26,390 nt of DNA, taken from Stentor coeruleus (lineage: Eukaryota > Ciliophora > Heterotrichea > Heterotrichida > Stentoridae). The DNA lies in assembly GCA_001970955.1 (NCBI GenBank), contig MPUH01001009.1, forward strand, positions 1-26,390. Direction: 5' to 3'. The position numbers were made by a program, and so were the translations under genes. This document shows positions 9,238-19,600 of the stretch, one piece after another. The first letter of the stretch is position 1. Every line of letters begins with the position of its first letter. The notes beneath the pieces were generated by a model. It had not been told where the DNA came from. It did no database searches and was given only the letters and a program-made list of their open reading frames with translations.

Positions 9238-9497
9238 AAGTTCCAAATAATCTCATCACTTTCCCATGAACAACATTCAAAAACCAACAGTACTTATTAA
9301 AATCAATCAAAAATACATTTATATTCTTATACTTCCTTAATAATCCTACAAAAAAGCAATTTTGACATTATGTCAAGTTTGTTCCAAAAAAACTCTTCAA
9401 GCCAAATCTCAATTATACTTATCAGCCTATTTATCACAATCAATGGCAAATTTTTATAAATAATCTAATTATTTTAAAATACAAAACCGGAACTTTT
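9238..9497. other. Intergenic DNA 3' of the channel gene
   Basis: About 260 bases, rich in A and C on the plus strand. No gene was seen. It is the presumed 3' untranslated and termination region of the minus-strand channel gene. Confidence 0.5.
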
Positions 9498-11324
9498 TTA
9501 TAACAAGTCCAAAAGGCTGTTTAATTTTGCTATTGAGTCTTTGCATTCTTCTATAAGCACTGAAGTTTTTTCTAAATTCTCAACAGCTGCGATTTTACCA
9601 AAGTATTTTTTGCTGAACCCAACATTTTTCACATTACAAACTGTTTCTTTACGCATAATATCTTTGATATGCCCAATATTGTTTTTATTGATACATTCAG
9701 TTTTCGATATTTCTACAAGCATTTTCATTTCAGCTCTAGCACGTTGAGAGATTATATACCTTCTATGTGCCGCATCTTTCATTTTGTAATAAAAACTCGA
9801 AAAATGCGCTTGTATTTTTTTAATAATATCCGTACTCATAATCATAAACCTACACTCTGTAGCTGTTACAGCAGTATTTAATCTTGGAATATTCATAAGT
9901 AACTCAATATCCCCAAAATACCCATTATCGCCAAAGACTTGAAAAACAGTTTTTTCATTGTTTAGTAATAAATGAACTCGACCTCTTATAATAAAATAGA
10001 TTTTTGTTGAGTTTTCCCCATATGAGTATATACTCTGCATACCTTGTAAGGTTAAAATTTGCATTAAAGGGAGGATTTCCAACATCAAATTATCATCTTC
10101 GCTAGCAAAAATATCAAATCTTGCCGCATAGCCTTTCTGCATTGTATAAGCAATTTCTAGTTTAAGATCTTTAGGAAATTGATTTACTAAAGCTATACGA
10201 TCGGAATAAGAATAATTAAACCGGTCTATACTATCGAGGAGTTTTTTTTGTAGTTCTTTTTTAAGACGCTTACTAAGTTTAACTTCTTTAGAAAAGTCGT
10301 CAATGAAGGCCATTTTTTGTCGTAAGACAGTTTTTTTAATGTCAATTTGTGAGAGCATTGAGGATAAACTACTGATGGCAAATGATAGGAAATATAGGGC
10401 GAAAATCATCCAAATTATAGCGAAAATTTTTTCAGTATTGGAGTAGGGGCGAATATCACCATAGCCTATTGTGCCTAAAGTTACCATTGCCCAATATAGA
10501 GATAAAATGTATCTTCTGTAGATTGGAGAGTCGATGTTTCCTGTTTCAAATACCCAAGTCCCGGGGCAATTGTCGTAAAAACTAGATGTCCAATGCCAAA
10601 TACAAGCTGCGAAGTGTAAGCTTAAAAGCATCATAAATAAGAATTTCATAAGTCTTTGGAAACTGTGAGATATACACAAGAATGCTTGAATTTCTTTTAG
10701 TATGCCGAGGTCCTTTTTTGTAACGACTTTAAACAGCTTAGAGAGCTTCAATAATCGAGATAGAGCTCGAAGACGAAAAATCCTTAAAAGACTTGAGTAA
10801 CTATGCGATGTTATGTCAAATAATGTAAATGGAAAACTGGAGATTGCATCAACAATCATACCTTTTTTTAAGTAGTTTTTTAATATAGGCCATCTTCGTG
10901 ATATTAAGACGTTTTCTTCATTGTAATATGAGGTGTTAAGATTCCATAAAACATCAAAAAGAAAGCAAATATCTATTATAATATCAAACTTGAATAGTAT
11001 ATCGCTTGATGTTACATCTAAGAAAGATATAGTAAAAGGTGTTATTGTAGCTGTGTATAATAGAAGAAACCCTATATAAAGGCCCCAAATTTCTTTCAGG
11101 CGACTGTCAGGTAATGAAATACCGAACGGTATGTTTATTTCTGATTTCAGCTTTATATACTTGAGTGATCTTTGTATTAAAAAATCAGAAAAATCTCTAT
11201 CTCTTTCTTCTGTGTTTTCTTGCATAAGCTTGATAATTCTTAAATGCAATATAATCCTGCGTATAGACTTTTTCCACAATTCTCTAAACCTTGGTTTTTG
11301 TTTATATTCAAAGCCGATTTTCAT
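9498..11324 (-). CDS. Voltage-gated K+ channel with cyclic-nucleotide-binding-type domain (HCN/CNG/EAG superfamily)
   Basis: A protein of 608 residues. Six membrane helices are visible: S1 ~80-100, S2 ~110-130, S3 ~157-172, S4 ~178-200 (LLRIFRLRALSRLLKLSKLFK, positive every third residue), S5 ~225-245 and S6 ~298-322. The pore loop has the K+ filter TLGTIGYGD (GYGD at 287-290). A C-linker (~325-405) leads to a cyclic-nucleotide-binding fold at ~408-505 (YFIIRGRVHLL, then FGDIELL). The phosphate-binding cassette is altered: the usual FGE is FGD, and the Arg-Thr/Ala pair after it is replaced by RLNTAVTA. Ligand binding may therefore be weak or absent, as in EAG channels. The last ~100 residues include a predicted helix. 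It likely conducts K+ at the plasma or ciliary membrane of the cell. Confidence 0.9.
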   Translation of the reverse strand: MKIGFEYKQKPRFRELWKKSIRRIILHLRIIKLMQENTEERDRDFSDFLIQRSLKYIKLKSEINIPFGISLPDSRLKEIWGLYIGFLLLYTATITPFTISFLDVTSSDILFKFDIIIDICFLFDVLWNLNTSYYNEENVLISRRWPILKNYLKKGMIVDAISSFPFTLFDITSHSYSSLLRIFRLRALSRLLKLSKLFKVVTKKDLGILKEIQAFLCISHSFQRLMKFLFMMLLSLHFAACIWHWTSSFYDNCPGTWVFETGNIDSPIYRRYILSLYWAMVTLGTIGYGDIRPYSNTEKIFAIIWMIFALYFLSFAISSLSSMLSQIDIKKTVLRQKMAFIDDFSKEVKLSKRLKKELQKKLLDSIDRFNYSYSDRIALVNQFPKDLKLEIAYTMQKGYAARFDIFASEDDNLMLEILPLMQILTLQGMQSIYSYGENSTKIYFIIRGRVHLLLNNEKTVFQVFGDNGYFGDIELLMNIPRLNTAVTATECRFMIMSTDIIKKIQAHFSSFYYKMKDAAHRRYIISQRARAEMKMLVEISKTECINKNNIGHIKDIMRKETVCNVKNVGFSKKYFGKIAAVENLEKTSVLIEECKDSIAKLNSLLDLL

Positions 11325-11457
11325 ATTTACTATACTTCAAGATATATATTGAATAAAGCATAAACATAATAGCTAATTTTATATACAAAAAAAAATAGGC
11401 ATGATTATGAATTAAAAGCATGAAAACTGAAATTTTATTAGTAAAAAGGCTTTTATA

Positions 11458-12347
11458 TTAGGAATTAATAGGTTGTGAAAGCCTTTTGATTCTTGCTTGC
11501 AATTTCCTTNATTAATAGGTTGTGAAAGCCTTTTGATTCTTGCTTGCAATTTCCTTCTTTTATTAAGCAAATCGTGTATTTCTTTAGGAAAATCCTGTAT
11601 ATTTGGACGCCTATCTAAGTTTTTTTCAGTATTTGCAATTATGTTTTTTATTTTCTCTTCTAATGCATCTAGTTCAGATTGAAGGTTTTCATGAAATCTC
11701 ATTGGACTAAAAGCTACTTCTCCTATAGTAAATTCTTCATTTTTATCCCGGACTACCCACTTATTTCCATCAATTTTGCTTACTGGGCACAGAAGGATTC
11801 CGTTTTTAGTCTTTTCTGATAAAGCTTTATATAAATCCTCACTAGCTGTAAACCCTACATTTATCATATCAAAACTTTCTTCTATGATTTCATGAGCTTC
11901 ACAATGTCTAAACTCCAAATTACTGAATTTATTCAAGCTTTTCGCCTTGGCGATCAAAGCTTTATGGAAATCAACCCCTAAAACCTGTGATTCTGGGTTT
12001 AAACTAGCAAAACACTGTGATAAATATCCAGTCCCACACCCAAGGTCCAGTATCGACCTCGCCCCAATAATTTTTTCCATCATCATCTCAAGGGTGATTC
12101 CATGAGTAGAAGGACTAGTCATAACCTCATCATTATTAATTTTTACTGGTCTATTTTCATAAGGCTTATCATCATTAGTAAACAATCCTCTATCAATATT
12201 CTCAAGTACTCTAATAACCTGAGGACTTTTAATAATCTTAGCTCCAGTTAAAAGTTCTACAAGTTCCTTTTGAGTTCTTGGAACTTTACTAAACCAACAT
12301 TGACTTGCACTTAGTAAAAGCCCTTCACTCATATTTTTCCATTGCAT
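11458..12347 (-). CDS. PCMT1: Protein-L-isoaspartate O-methyltransferase family protein
   Basis: The start is the ATG at 12347 (an ATG five codons later is possible). The N-terminal helices contain ENIDRGLF, matching VDR..F of PCMT, then MTSPSTHGITLEMM, matching the ISAPHMHA..LE substrate loop. Next comes the S-adenosylmethionine motif ILDLGCGTGYLS, followed by VLGVDF and a DMINVG strand. The enzyme would transfer a methyl group to L-isoaspartyl residues to repair aged proteins; the changed loop (SPSTHG in place of SAPHMHA) leaves substrate choice uncertain. The sequence as given reads on to 11412 through an N at 11510, but that tail is caused by a 47-base duplicated junction. Counted once, the gene is 281 codons with a TAA at 11458-11460 and ends in SQPINS. 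Its start lies 27 bases after the stop of the ArfGAP-like gene. Confidence 0.85.
11464..11556. repeat. Direct duplication around a single N (assembly junction)
   Basis: The 46 bases at 11464-11509 are repeated exactly at 11511-11556, with one N at 11510 between them. The 47-base offset shifts the reading frame of the methyltransferase. It is best read as two overlapping contig ends left unmerged. Confidence 0.9.
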
Positions 12348-12374
12348 ATTATTATATAAAAAAAAACTAACTTT

Positions 12375-14054
12375 TTAGTTTCCCAAACTTGTATCTTCGC
12401 TTTGATTGCTTTTTTCTTCTTCTGATATTTTTTCTTCTTCTGATATTTTGTTTTCTTCAAACTCTTGACTTTTTACTTCTGTTTTTGGGCTTTTGACTTC
12501 GAAATCTTGCATTTCATATTCAATGGTATTTGGTGTTTCTATTAATCCTTCATCTATTTTTAAGTCTATTCCCCCTTCACTTTTATGATCAGACCTTTCA
12601 CGGAAACATGGGGGTATTAGAGTGTAACTTGATACTTTATCGACGATTTTGTTAAAAAAGCCACTTGCTGCATTTGAACTTTTTGCGCTTAAGTCTTTAC
12701 CTTCGTTTGCACAAGATTCAATTCGTTCATAACTTTTTTGTATACCTGATTCTAAAGACTCTTTACCTGTTTTAACTGTTGTCACAACGGTTTCTTTGAT
12801 TTTTAAAGCTTCGGTATTAATGAAGTCTTTGCCTGATTCCACATTTTCGTAGAGGGTGCTTTTTATTTGATCAACTCCTGTGGTTATTTGGCCATAGCCT
12901 TCTGAGAGTTTGCTTTTGGACTGCTGCAGACCTTCTTCGATGCGCTTTTTCCCTGCTTCAACACCTTGGAATAGTTTTTCTTTTCCTTTTGTTGCGCTTT
13001 GGACAATAGTATCTTTCCCAGTTTCAACTCCTTTAAAAATCGTGTCTTTTCCTTTATTAGCATTTTGCAAAATAGTTTCCTTTCCAGCCTCAACAGTCTG
13101 TATTATCTTTTCTTTACCTTTTGATACCCCTTGAGTCACAACATCTTTCCCTGCTTCAACACCTTGCCAAAGTTTTTCTTTACTTTTAGCGGTTCCCAAA
13201 TAAATTGTATCTTTACCAGCTTCAACTCCTTTAAGAATCTGGTCTTTTGATGCAGAAATTCCATGTTCTAAGCTTTCCCTTCCATATTCAACACCCTGCC
13301 AAAAGGTCTCTTTACCTTTTTCAGCACTTTTTCTAATGGTTTCTTTGCTTGATTCAACTGTTGATAGGATTTTATCTTTATTCAAATAACTTGTTCCCCA
13401 TTCTAAACTTTCTCTTCCGTATTCCACAGCTTTTTCAATGTGCATTTTACCTTTGTCTGTATTGGTTTTGATTTCTTCAGTGACTTTGTTGAAAATCACA
13501 TGAGCTTTTTCGTTGATTCCTTTGATTTTTTCGTTTTCTGTTACTTTGCCTAGGAAGTTTTTTCCTGTTTCAATAGAATCTGAGATTTTAGTTTTAATGA
13601 TTACTGAAAAACTTTGGTTTTCTGACTCTGGCTCGGGGAATTCAACAACTTTTAGAGCTTCTTCCATAGTAGGTGTCTTAACTTCACATATTTCTTGAGC
13701 AATAATCGATCTTAAGCTAGCTTTATAATAATTCGCAGCTTCAGTAGTGTATTTATACTCAATTTCAGAGTATGTAGGGATATTATAACCATTCAAGAAC
13801 ACTATAAACTTAGAATTCCCTCCTGCATTCACAATCTCAACTTCTTCTTTCGTCCATTCTTCATTCAAAGCTTTAACCTGACTTACATTTCCTCCTAAGC
13901 CAACATGTTTATCTGCACAACTTTTACAGATAAAAATCCCATATGTTACTGAAACAAACTCAACAGGTTGTCCTTTACAGTCTACACATTGAGAATTTTC
14001 TTCTTTTTCAAGCAAACTCTGAAGAGCTGGCAAAAAATCAAAGCTTTGTTCCAT
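12375..14054 (-). CDS. ArfGAP-like zinc-finger protein with long 11-residue amphipathic repeats
   Basis: The start is placed at the ATG at 14054 (MEQSFDFLPAL, 559 aa); the frame is open a little further up, but only from a TTG. Residues ~10-85 form an ArfGAP zinc finger: C23-C26-x16-C43-C46, then H50, a conserved LG, and VSQVKAL..EW with a later GGN. The Arg finger of active ArfGAPs (HRSLG) is missing; here it is HVGLG. From ~198 to ~458 there are about 23 near-perfect 11-residue units of the form GVEAGKDTI-x-Q, alternating in pairs. Such 11-mers, as in synuclein and perilipin, make long amphipathic helices that lie on lipid surfaces. A C-terminal acidic tail has a doubled KISEEE. The protein likely coats a membrane or lipid droplet as a non-catalytic ArfGAP relative. 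Membrane binding is inference. Confidence 0.85.
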   Translation of the reverse strand: MEQSFDFLPALQSLLEKEENSQCVDCKGQPVEFVSVTYGIFICKSCADKHVGLGGNVSQVKALNEEWTKEEVEIVNAGGNSKFIVFLNGYNIPTYSEIEYKYTTEAANYYKASLRSIIAQEICEVKTPTMEEALKVVEFPEPESENQSFSVIIKTKISDSIETGKNFLGKVTENEKIKGINEKAHVIFNKVTEEIKTNTDKGKMHIEKAVEYGRESLEWGTSYLNKDKILSTVESSKETIRKSAEKGKETFWQGVEYGRESLEHGISASKDQILKGVEAGKDTIYLGTAKSKEKLWQGVEAGKDVVTQGVSKGKEKIIQTVEAGKETILQNANKGKDTIFKGVETGKDTIVQSATKGKEKLFQGVEAGKKRIEEGLQQSKSKLSEGYGQITTGVDQIKSTLYENVESGKDFINTEALKIKETVVTTVKTGKESLESGIQKSYERIESCANEGKDLSAKSSNAASGFFNKIVDKVSSYTLIPPCFRERSDHKSEGGIDLKIDEGLIETPNTIEYEMQDFEVKSPKTEVKSQEFEENKISEEEKISEEEKSNQSEDTSLGN

Positions 14055-14230
14055 TAAATCTAATAACAAAATATTGTCTTTTTAATATTCCTCAATAGCT
14101 TTAATGGTGTTAAGTATAGTCTGTTTATTTAAATAATTATATAAAGACTGAGTTTGGTTTATTTCAATATATAATAAGTATTTAATAATTGTATAGGGAA
14201 ATAAACTAAACTGTTGAATTAAAGAATTTA

Positions 14231-14389
14231 TCAAAACTCTTCTTCTGAATCAGTATGCAAAGAGTCTTCACTTGACGATGGCTCTTTTGGCTTATGCTCT
14301 TTTGATTTAAAACGCCGATAGCTTTTATCTACCTTGTCATCATTATCACCAATTTTACTAGTTGGACCTCCAAACTGAGTACTGTTCAT
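14231..14389 (-). CDS. Small acidic-tailed protein, 52 aa, unknown
   Basis: An ATG at 14389 opens a 53-codon frame ending in TGA at 14231-14233. The product begins MNSTQFGGPTSKIGDNDD, has a basic middle (KSYRRFKSKEHKPK) and ends in a Ser/Asp/Glu-rich tail (SSSEDSLHTDSEEEF) that looks like a casein kinase 2 target. The composition is coding-like and differs from the AT-rich flanks. No family is recognised. It sits 176 bases before the ArfGAP-like gene on the same strand and is divergent from the gene at 14543 across about 150 bases that would hold both promoters. Confidence 0.6.
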   Translation of the reverse strand: MNSTQFGGPTSKIGDNDDKVDKSYRRFKSKEHKPKEPSSSEDSLHTDSEEEF

Positions 14390-14542
14390 CTTGACTTAAT
14401 TATATATAAAATCATCCATAATCTAATCCTAAGCCACAATTTATTTAAACTCTTTCTCTATATATTTTCAACCAATGCTCACATTACTATCAAAAGCTTA
14501 TAAAAGACTTTGTAGTTTTCCACCTTTGTTATCCAATAATAT

Positions 14543-15271
14543 ATGAATAGAACAAATCAAGAATCCATAGACTCTCCTTTTCATCCAGATGGTATGGCCA
14601 AGCCAATAGTCAACACCCGAGTCCTCAAACAAAAACTTTGTGGTGGAGTTTCAGCAGAGAGCCCAACATATTTCCATCTAAAGTACATAGACATACTTGA
14701 TCAAAGGTCTAGGACCCAAGAGCTTTTTAAAGGCTACAAACTGAAAGAAAAAAATGACTACCAGTTAGTTTCACATCCAGATCAAGTTCCCCAACAAAAA
14801 AAGTACTTTAATTATGTTGATTACAACATGGACAAAAACGCTAAAGTCTTCGATTATGCTAGTATTCGGCCTAGTGACCTAATAGATTTGTTAGCAGACA
14901 AGCGTCCTGATTTCAAAAAAAAGTCGTTGTTTTATTCGAAATACAATGAAAAACTAAAAAAAGAAGGCTTTGGGCTTAGTAGAGGGATTTTCACAGTAGC
15001 GTCTAATAATGAGCATAAATTTAACAAAGGCTGGTCTATAAAAAACTCTGAACAGGAACTACAGAAACATGGTTTTCGTACTAGTAGATTTAATAATAGC
15101 TCAAAGTCTACAACTGTACAAGGGGAACTTATAAGAGAACAAACTAATAATATGCTCCCAGTTGGGATTAGAACTGGAAAAACAAGTATGAGCAGATATT
15201 TGACGAACAGGAAAAACTACTCTGATCAAGGAATTAGGCCGTTGATTGCTTCGAAAAACTTTAGAAGTTAA
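14543..15271 (+). CDS. Hypothetical basic protein, 242 aa
   Basis: An ATG at 14543 follows an A/T-only run, and the frame ends in TAA. The protein is basic and hydrophilic, rich in Lys, Asn, Ser and Tyr, with no membrane segment or signal peptide. Features visible are a Tyr-rich stretch (KKYFNYVDYNMDKNAKVFDY), a helical piece (SDLIDLLADKRPDFKKKS) and two loosely similar pieces with a Gly-Phe-x-x-Ser-Arg core (EGFGLSRGIF and HGFRTSRFNN). No known family is recognised. The sustained open frame and codon use support a real gene. Confidence 0.7.
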   Translation: MNRTNQESIDSPFHPDGMAKPIVNTRVLKQKLCGGVSAESPTYFHLKYIDILDQRSRTQELFKGYKLKEKNDYQLVSHPDQVPQQKKYFNYVDYNMDKNAKVFDYASIRPSDLIDLLADKRPDFKKKSLFYSKYNEKLKKEGFGLSRGIFTVASNNEHKFNKGWSIKNSEQELQKHGFRTSRFNNSSKSTTVQGELIREQTNNMLPVGIRTGKTSMSRYLTNRKNYSDQGIRPLIASKNFRS

Positions 15272-16645
15272 TATAATAATAAAGGCTTTTTGAATGTGGA
15301 TTTGATGGGAATATTGATTTTTTATGATGGATATATTGATAAGAAGTTTTTTATAGGTTTTCGGTAGGTCAGGTATTGGGAAATTTTGATGATAGAGTTG
15401 AGATTTAGTTTGAATTAGGATTATGTAGGTATTACTATTTAATGATGAATTTTAGTGAATTTTGATGGTATGATAATTCTTTTTGGTAGTCTAACTAAAA
15501 ACACAAAGGAAACCCTTTATAGATAATTTTAATTATGATGGATAAAAGTTGGCTATAAAAACTAAAATATGTAATGGAACTTTTATATTGGAGAATTGAG
15601 CATTGGGTCAAATGCAAATTCCCAATTGAAATATTTTTTTTAAGAAATATAGTAGTTTTTATAGTACTAAAACTTTGAAATATGCTCTATTCGTTTTTTT
15701 ATCGTAGTTGGTATTGTCAAATTTATTAGCATCATAACAAAAAAATTTCTATTATTTAAAGTGGTTTGTAAGTAAAATATTATGGCAATTTGCTTTCAGA
15801 ATCAATTATAATGATTATAGTTGAATTTATTATAAAGTACTTAATGTTTTACTTGAAGAATGATCTTTACAATTTTTGCATTGTTATTTTCCATCAATGC
15901 TTGTTTTATACTTATTATTATATATATTTAAATTAGAAAATTGATTAAGAAGAAACTTCTGAGAATCATAACCGTAGTGAAATTGGTAAAATTTACTAAG
16001 TTGAAAAAATATATCATTTATTAATTTTAGATAATTTGGCTTTGGATTGAAGATTAGCTTTATGGATTATGACTAATTTTGATGTTTTTATATATATATT
16101 ACTTAAACTTAGCTTTTAGCATTACTATATGATTTATTATTTTGAAACAATTCGCAAATCACTACTATTATATAAACTCTACTTAAAATAATTTACAACC
16201 TCTTTAAATCTTTATAATATAAAAAATAATCATATTCTTAATAATTTCCAAGTAATTAAACACATTTAATCCAATAGTTTTCCTTATCCATCCTTTATTA
16301 AAATCATATACATTCCCAGTTATCTCAATCCTTACATTATTCAACAACAAAAATACCCTTAAAATCTTAATCAAAAAACTATTCACAATAAAAATATCAA
16401 ATGAACTCAAAAAAAATCATAACCTTTAAACCTAAACCTAAACCAAATCCAAACCCTATAATCTAAAAACCTATAAAATCCTACTACTTGCCACTAAAAT
16501 CAAAAAAGCCATCATATTCTAAGTTTATATTTCCATCTTTACCATACACCTAGAAAAATCATATAAAATCCTCAAACATCCAATCTTAAATCCAAGCGAA
16601 GTCTCTTCTACCATAAATCTAATTTGCTAAACCTAATCTATATAA
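15272..16645. other. 1.4-kb gene-free spacer with reversed G/C strand bias
   Basis: No gene was found; a 68-codon minus frame at 16204-16410 starts with TTG and is low-complexity. By hand count, 15301-15480 has 43 G and 4 C, while 16381-16560 has 5 G and 43 C. The switch lies in the pure A/T middle. The right part includes a short run of CCTAAA-like units near 16430. The last ~100 bases should hold the promoter of the nucleoporin gene, but no motif is clear. Confidence 0.7.
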
Positions 16646-19600
16646 ATGGCGGGTATATCCTTCAAAGAAGAAGCTCTCAAATATGGGGCAAATGATAGCA
16701 TAAACCTAAACTACTCAGAAGACATGCCTATACTGGGCCAATTAAACTGGGCACAGGTATTTTATCTAATGAACTCAGCTGTTATATGCAAAGTCTATAA
16801 TACCAGCATAGTCATGGAACAAGTATTTTTCATAGTCCCTGACAATCAGCCTGAAGTTAGACTCAGCGTTGATTCTGCAAAGAAAATCGTCATAGCAGTC
16901 CCAGCGCCTATAGTCCCATCTTTAGGTTTGAAATGCGACCAAAATACTTTCACCTTATTCGTTGCCACGGCTTATGAGAGGATTTTCAAGTTTACCTTTT
17001 TCCAAGGCTGGGGCTTTAGCAATTCCAAGCTTAAAGAAACTGGAGGATATTTGCTAAATGGGGTACGTCCTAAGAGCTTTGCTTTACTGAGTCATTGTAA
17101 TGAAGAATGTGATGCATGTATTGGGCTTGATCAGAGCGCTTTAGGACTTATTACTTTACCTGAGACGCAGAATGGAGAATTTGTTACTTTTGATAAGCTT
17201 TTAGAGTCTAGACCTTCGACTAGTATTTTTAAAACTTTAGCTTCATTTGTCACTAGAGTTCCGAATAATGAGCAGGTTGTACGTATAGCAAATATGAAAA
17301 ACAATATCTTGGTAACTTTAAGTAGCTATGGAATACTAAGAATTTTCAACACTTTATCAAGGACATTCATTGGCGATATTGACCTAGAAACTGGTGAGAT
17401 TTTTGACTACAAATTCGCATATTTTGTTGATACTGACTACAAGTCTATATCAGTTGCTTATCTAAATGAAAAGCAATGGTGGATTTATAGTATAAGAGTT
17501 AATAAATCCTCATTCGAAATTTTGTCGAAATTCACAGAAAAAGGGCATCTTAAAGATCTGCAAATAAATGGCCAAGGGATTTGGACGGTATGGAAAACTG
17601 AATATGACCAAAAAATAATTTTTAAATCACATCTTGGCAATATAAACGGTGTATATACTTTAGATGATGAAATGATAACCCAAAACCTTGAAGACAATAT
17701 GTATACAAATCATCCAAATCCTAATAAAGAGGATATTATCAAAAGGCTTTTAGTTCCAGGACGCTTTAGCAAAAAAGACCTTCAAGTTTCTTTGATTAAA
17801 ATCACAGCAAGTCCAATGGAAGAAGATAACTGTGATAATCAAACTTTACTTGAAAGACTATCAATAGATCAGATAATATCATTATTATCAGCAGTAAAAA
17901 CACAACAAATATTAAATACTGAAATCCAAGCCTTGTGCTGCTGTGATGAAATGGGACTTTTTCCTACTGTTGTTATAAGAGGAGAAGAGAATTTAGGGAT
18001 TTTACGAGAAGTTAGAGAAGAATTCGAAGGTATGAGCTTGTATATACAAAAAACAGCATTGATTAACTATTCACTTATAAAATCAGGAGCCCCAGAACAT
18101 CTTAGTAAATTCAAGTTTTCATGTGCTTCTGAAGGTATCGAAAAAGCTTTATGTGTTATTCGCTTATGGAGGATGACTTTTTGTTCAATATTAAACAGTA
18201 AAACTATACCTTTAAGAACTGCTCTTATTAAGATAAGTAAAGAGCATATGCCTTATCATTTGCTCCAGTTACTCAAAAAATCTTTACCACCTGACATTGA
18301 TGAAGTTATTAAAGATGAACTTAAAGCTCTTGGAGGATTTTTCGAGCTTAAAGCTGAAAGGACTTTTATCCCAAGTACGAGTTACTGGCCTGATTTCGCT
18401 TTGAGCTTTTTAGGTATATCATTAAAATCCCATATAACAGCAATTGCAGACTATTGTATTGATTTAGCTTTATTGACTTTATTAACTTATACTGTTCTTA
18501 AACCTTTTGTATTTAGAATCATTACAGAAAAAGAACTTCATCCCTGTATGCAAATTGCTATAACATTTTATGCTTTAAAAAGGATTGTAAACTCAGCTGT
18601 TGGTGATTATGAGAAAAAACCCTTGGAAAATGGAAGTGCTTCTGGTAATTGGCCTGGACAGAATATGATTTTTAATGATACTGACTGTCATGGGAATTTG
18701 GAAGAATATTCTTATCCAGTGACTATATGTTCGATTTATGCTAGGGACAAGTCAGATCTAGTCCTTGGTGATAAGAATTTGTTTTGTCTTAGTAGCATAA
18801 ATGATTGGGTAACAAATTTCTTGTATGTCGGAGTTAGGAATATCCTTGTTTTGAATGACCAGTATAATTTCTCGACATCAATTATATCGAAAATATTAGC
18901 TTATTATGGAGAATCTGAGATTTTGATGCAGTATTTTCAGGACCTTGAGTATGTTAATTCAGCTTCACTTTATCTTATTAGTAGGAGTTATCAAGAAGGT
19001 AAGAATGAAGAACTTAGTCAGGAAAATTTTATTAGAGGAGGGGCTATATTGGAATCTGGTGACTACAATGAGAGCTATACAAATTTCATTGAAGGTCCTT
19101 GGGATATCGACATCCAACCCGACAATGTAAATTATCTTAGCATCTATAACACCTCTTTTGAAAAAATTACCAAAAACACCAACAACAAACGTATCGCCCT
19201 TACTGATTTCTTCATATCCAGTCTCTATGCTGATTTTGAAGACGACAAAACTTTAAGTATAATAAAAAAACTAGCAACAGGTAAAAACTATAGTGAAGCT
19301 GTAACAATACTCCAAGCCCAATTAAACAAAAAAATAGTAAAAAACTGTCTTTGGGACCTAATCGATATCGCAATACAAAATGGAGATTTTTCTATGCTTC
19401 TCCAAATACCATTAAATTCTTTATTAAAAGAAATCGCTTTAGCTAAACTACAAGAAAAAGCTAGTTGTGAACAGTTTGATCTTATAAAAATTGTATCATC
19501 AGAAAGATACTTTTATAGAGCTGCTAATTTGTTTTTGAATGAAGTTAGGACTGAAGATCGTGTTGAATATCATTCAGACAGAATCCCTTGGAGTCAGGCA

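Noticed and set aside
12884..13134. Overlapping frames on both strands within the ArfGAP-like repeats
   Set aside because: They arise because the 33-base repeats keep other frames open too; the minus frame with the zinc finger is the real one.
16204..16410. 68-codon minus-strand frame
   Set aside because: No ATG at its start (TTG), low-complexity, and located in the A/C-rich spacer where such frames arise by chance.
16424..16462. Run of CCTAAA-like units resembling a telomere repeat
   Set aside because: Only two or three imperfect units inside a generally A/C-rich stretch, so an internal telomere cannot be supported.
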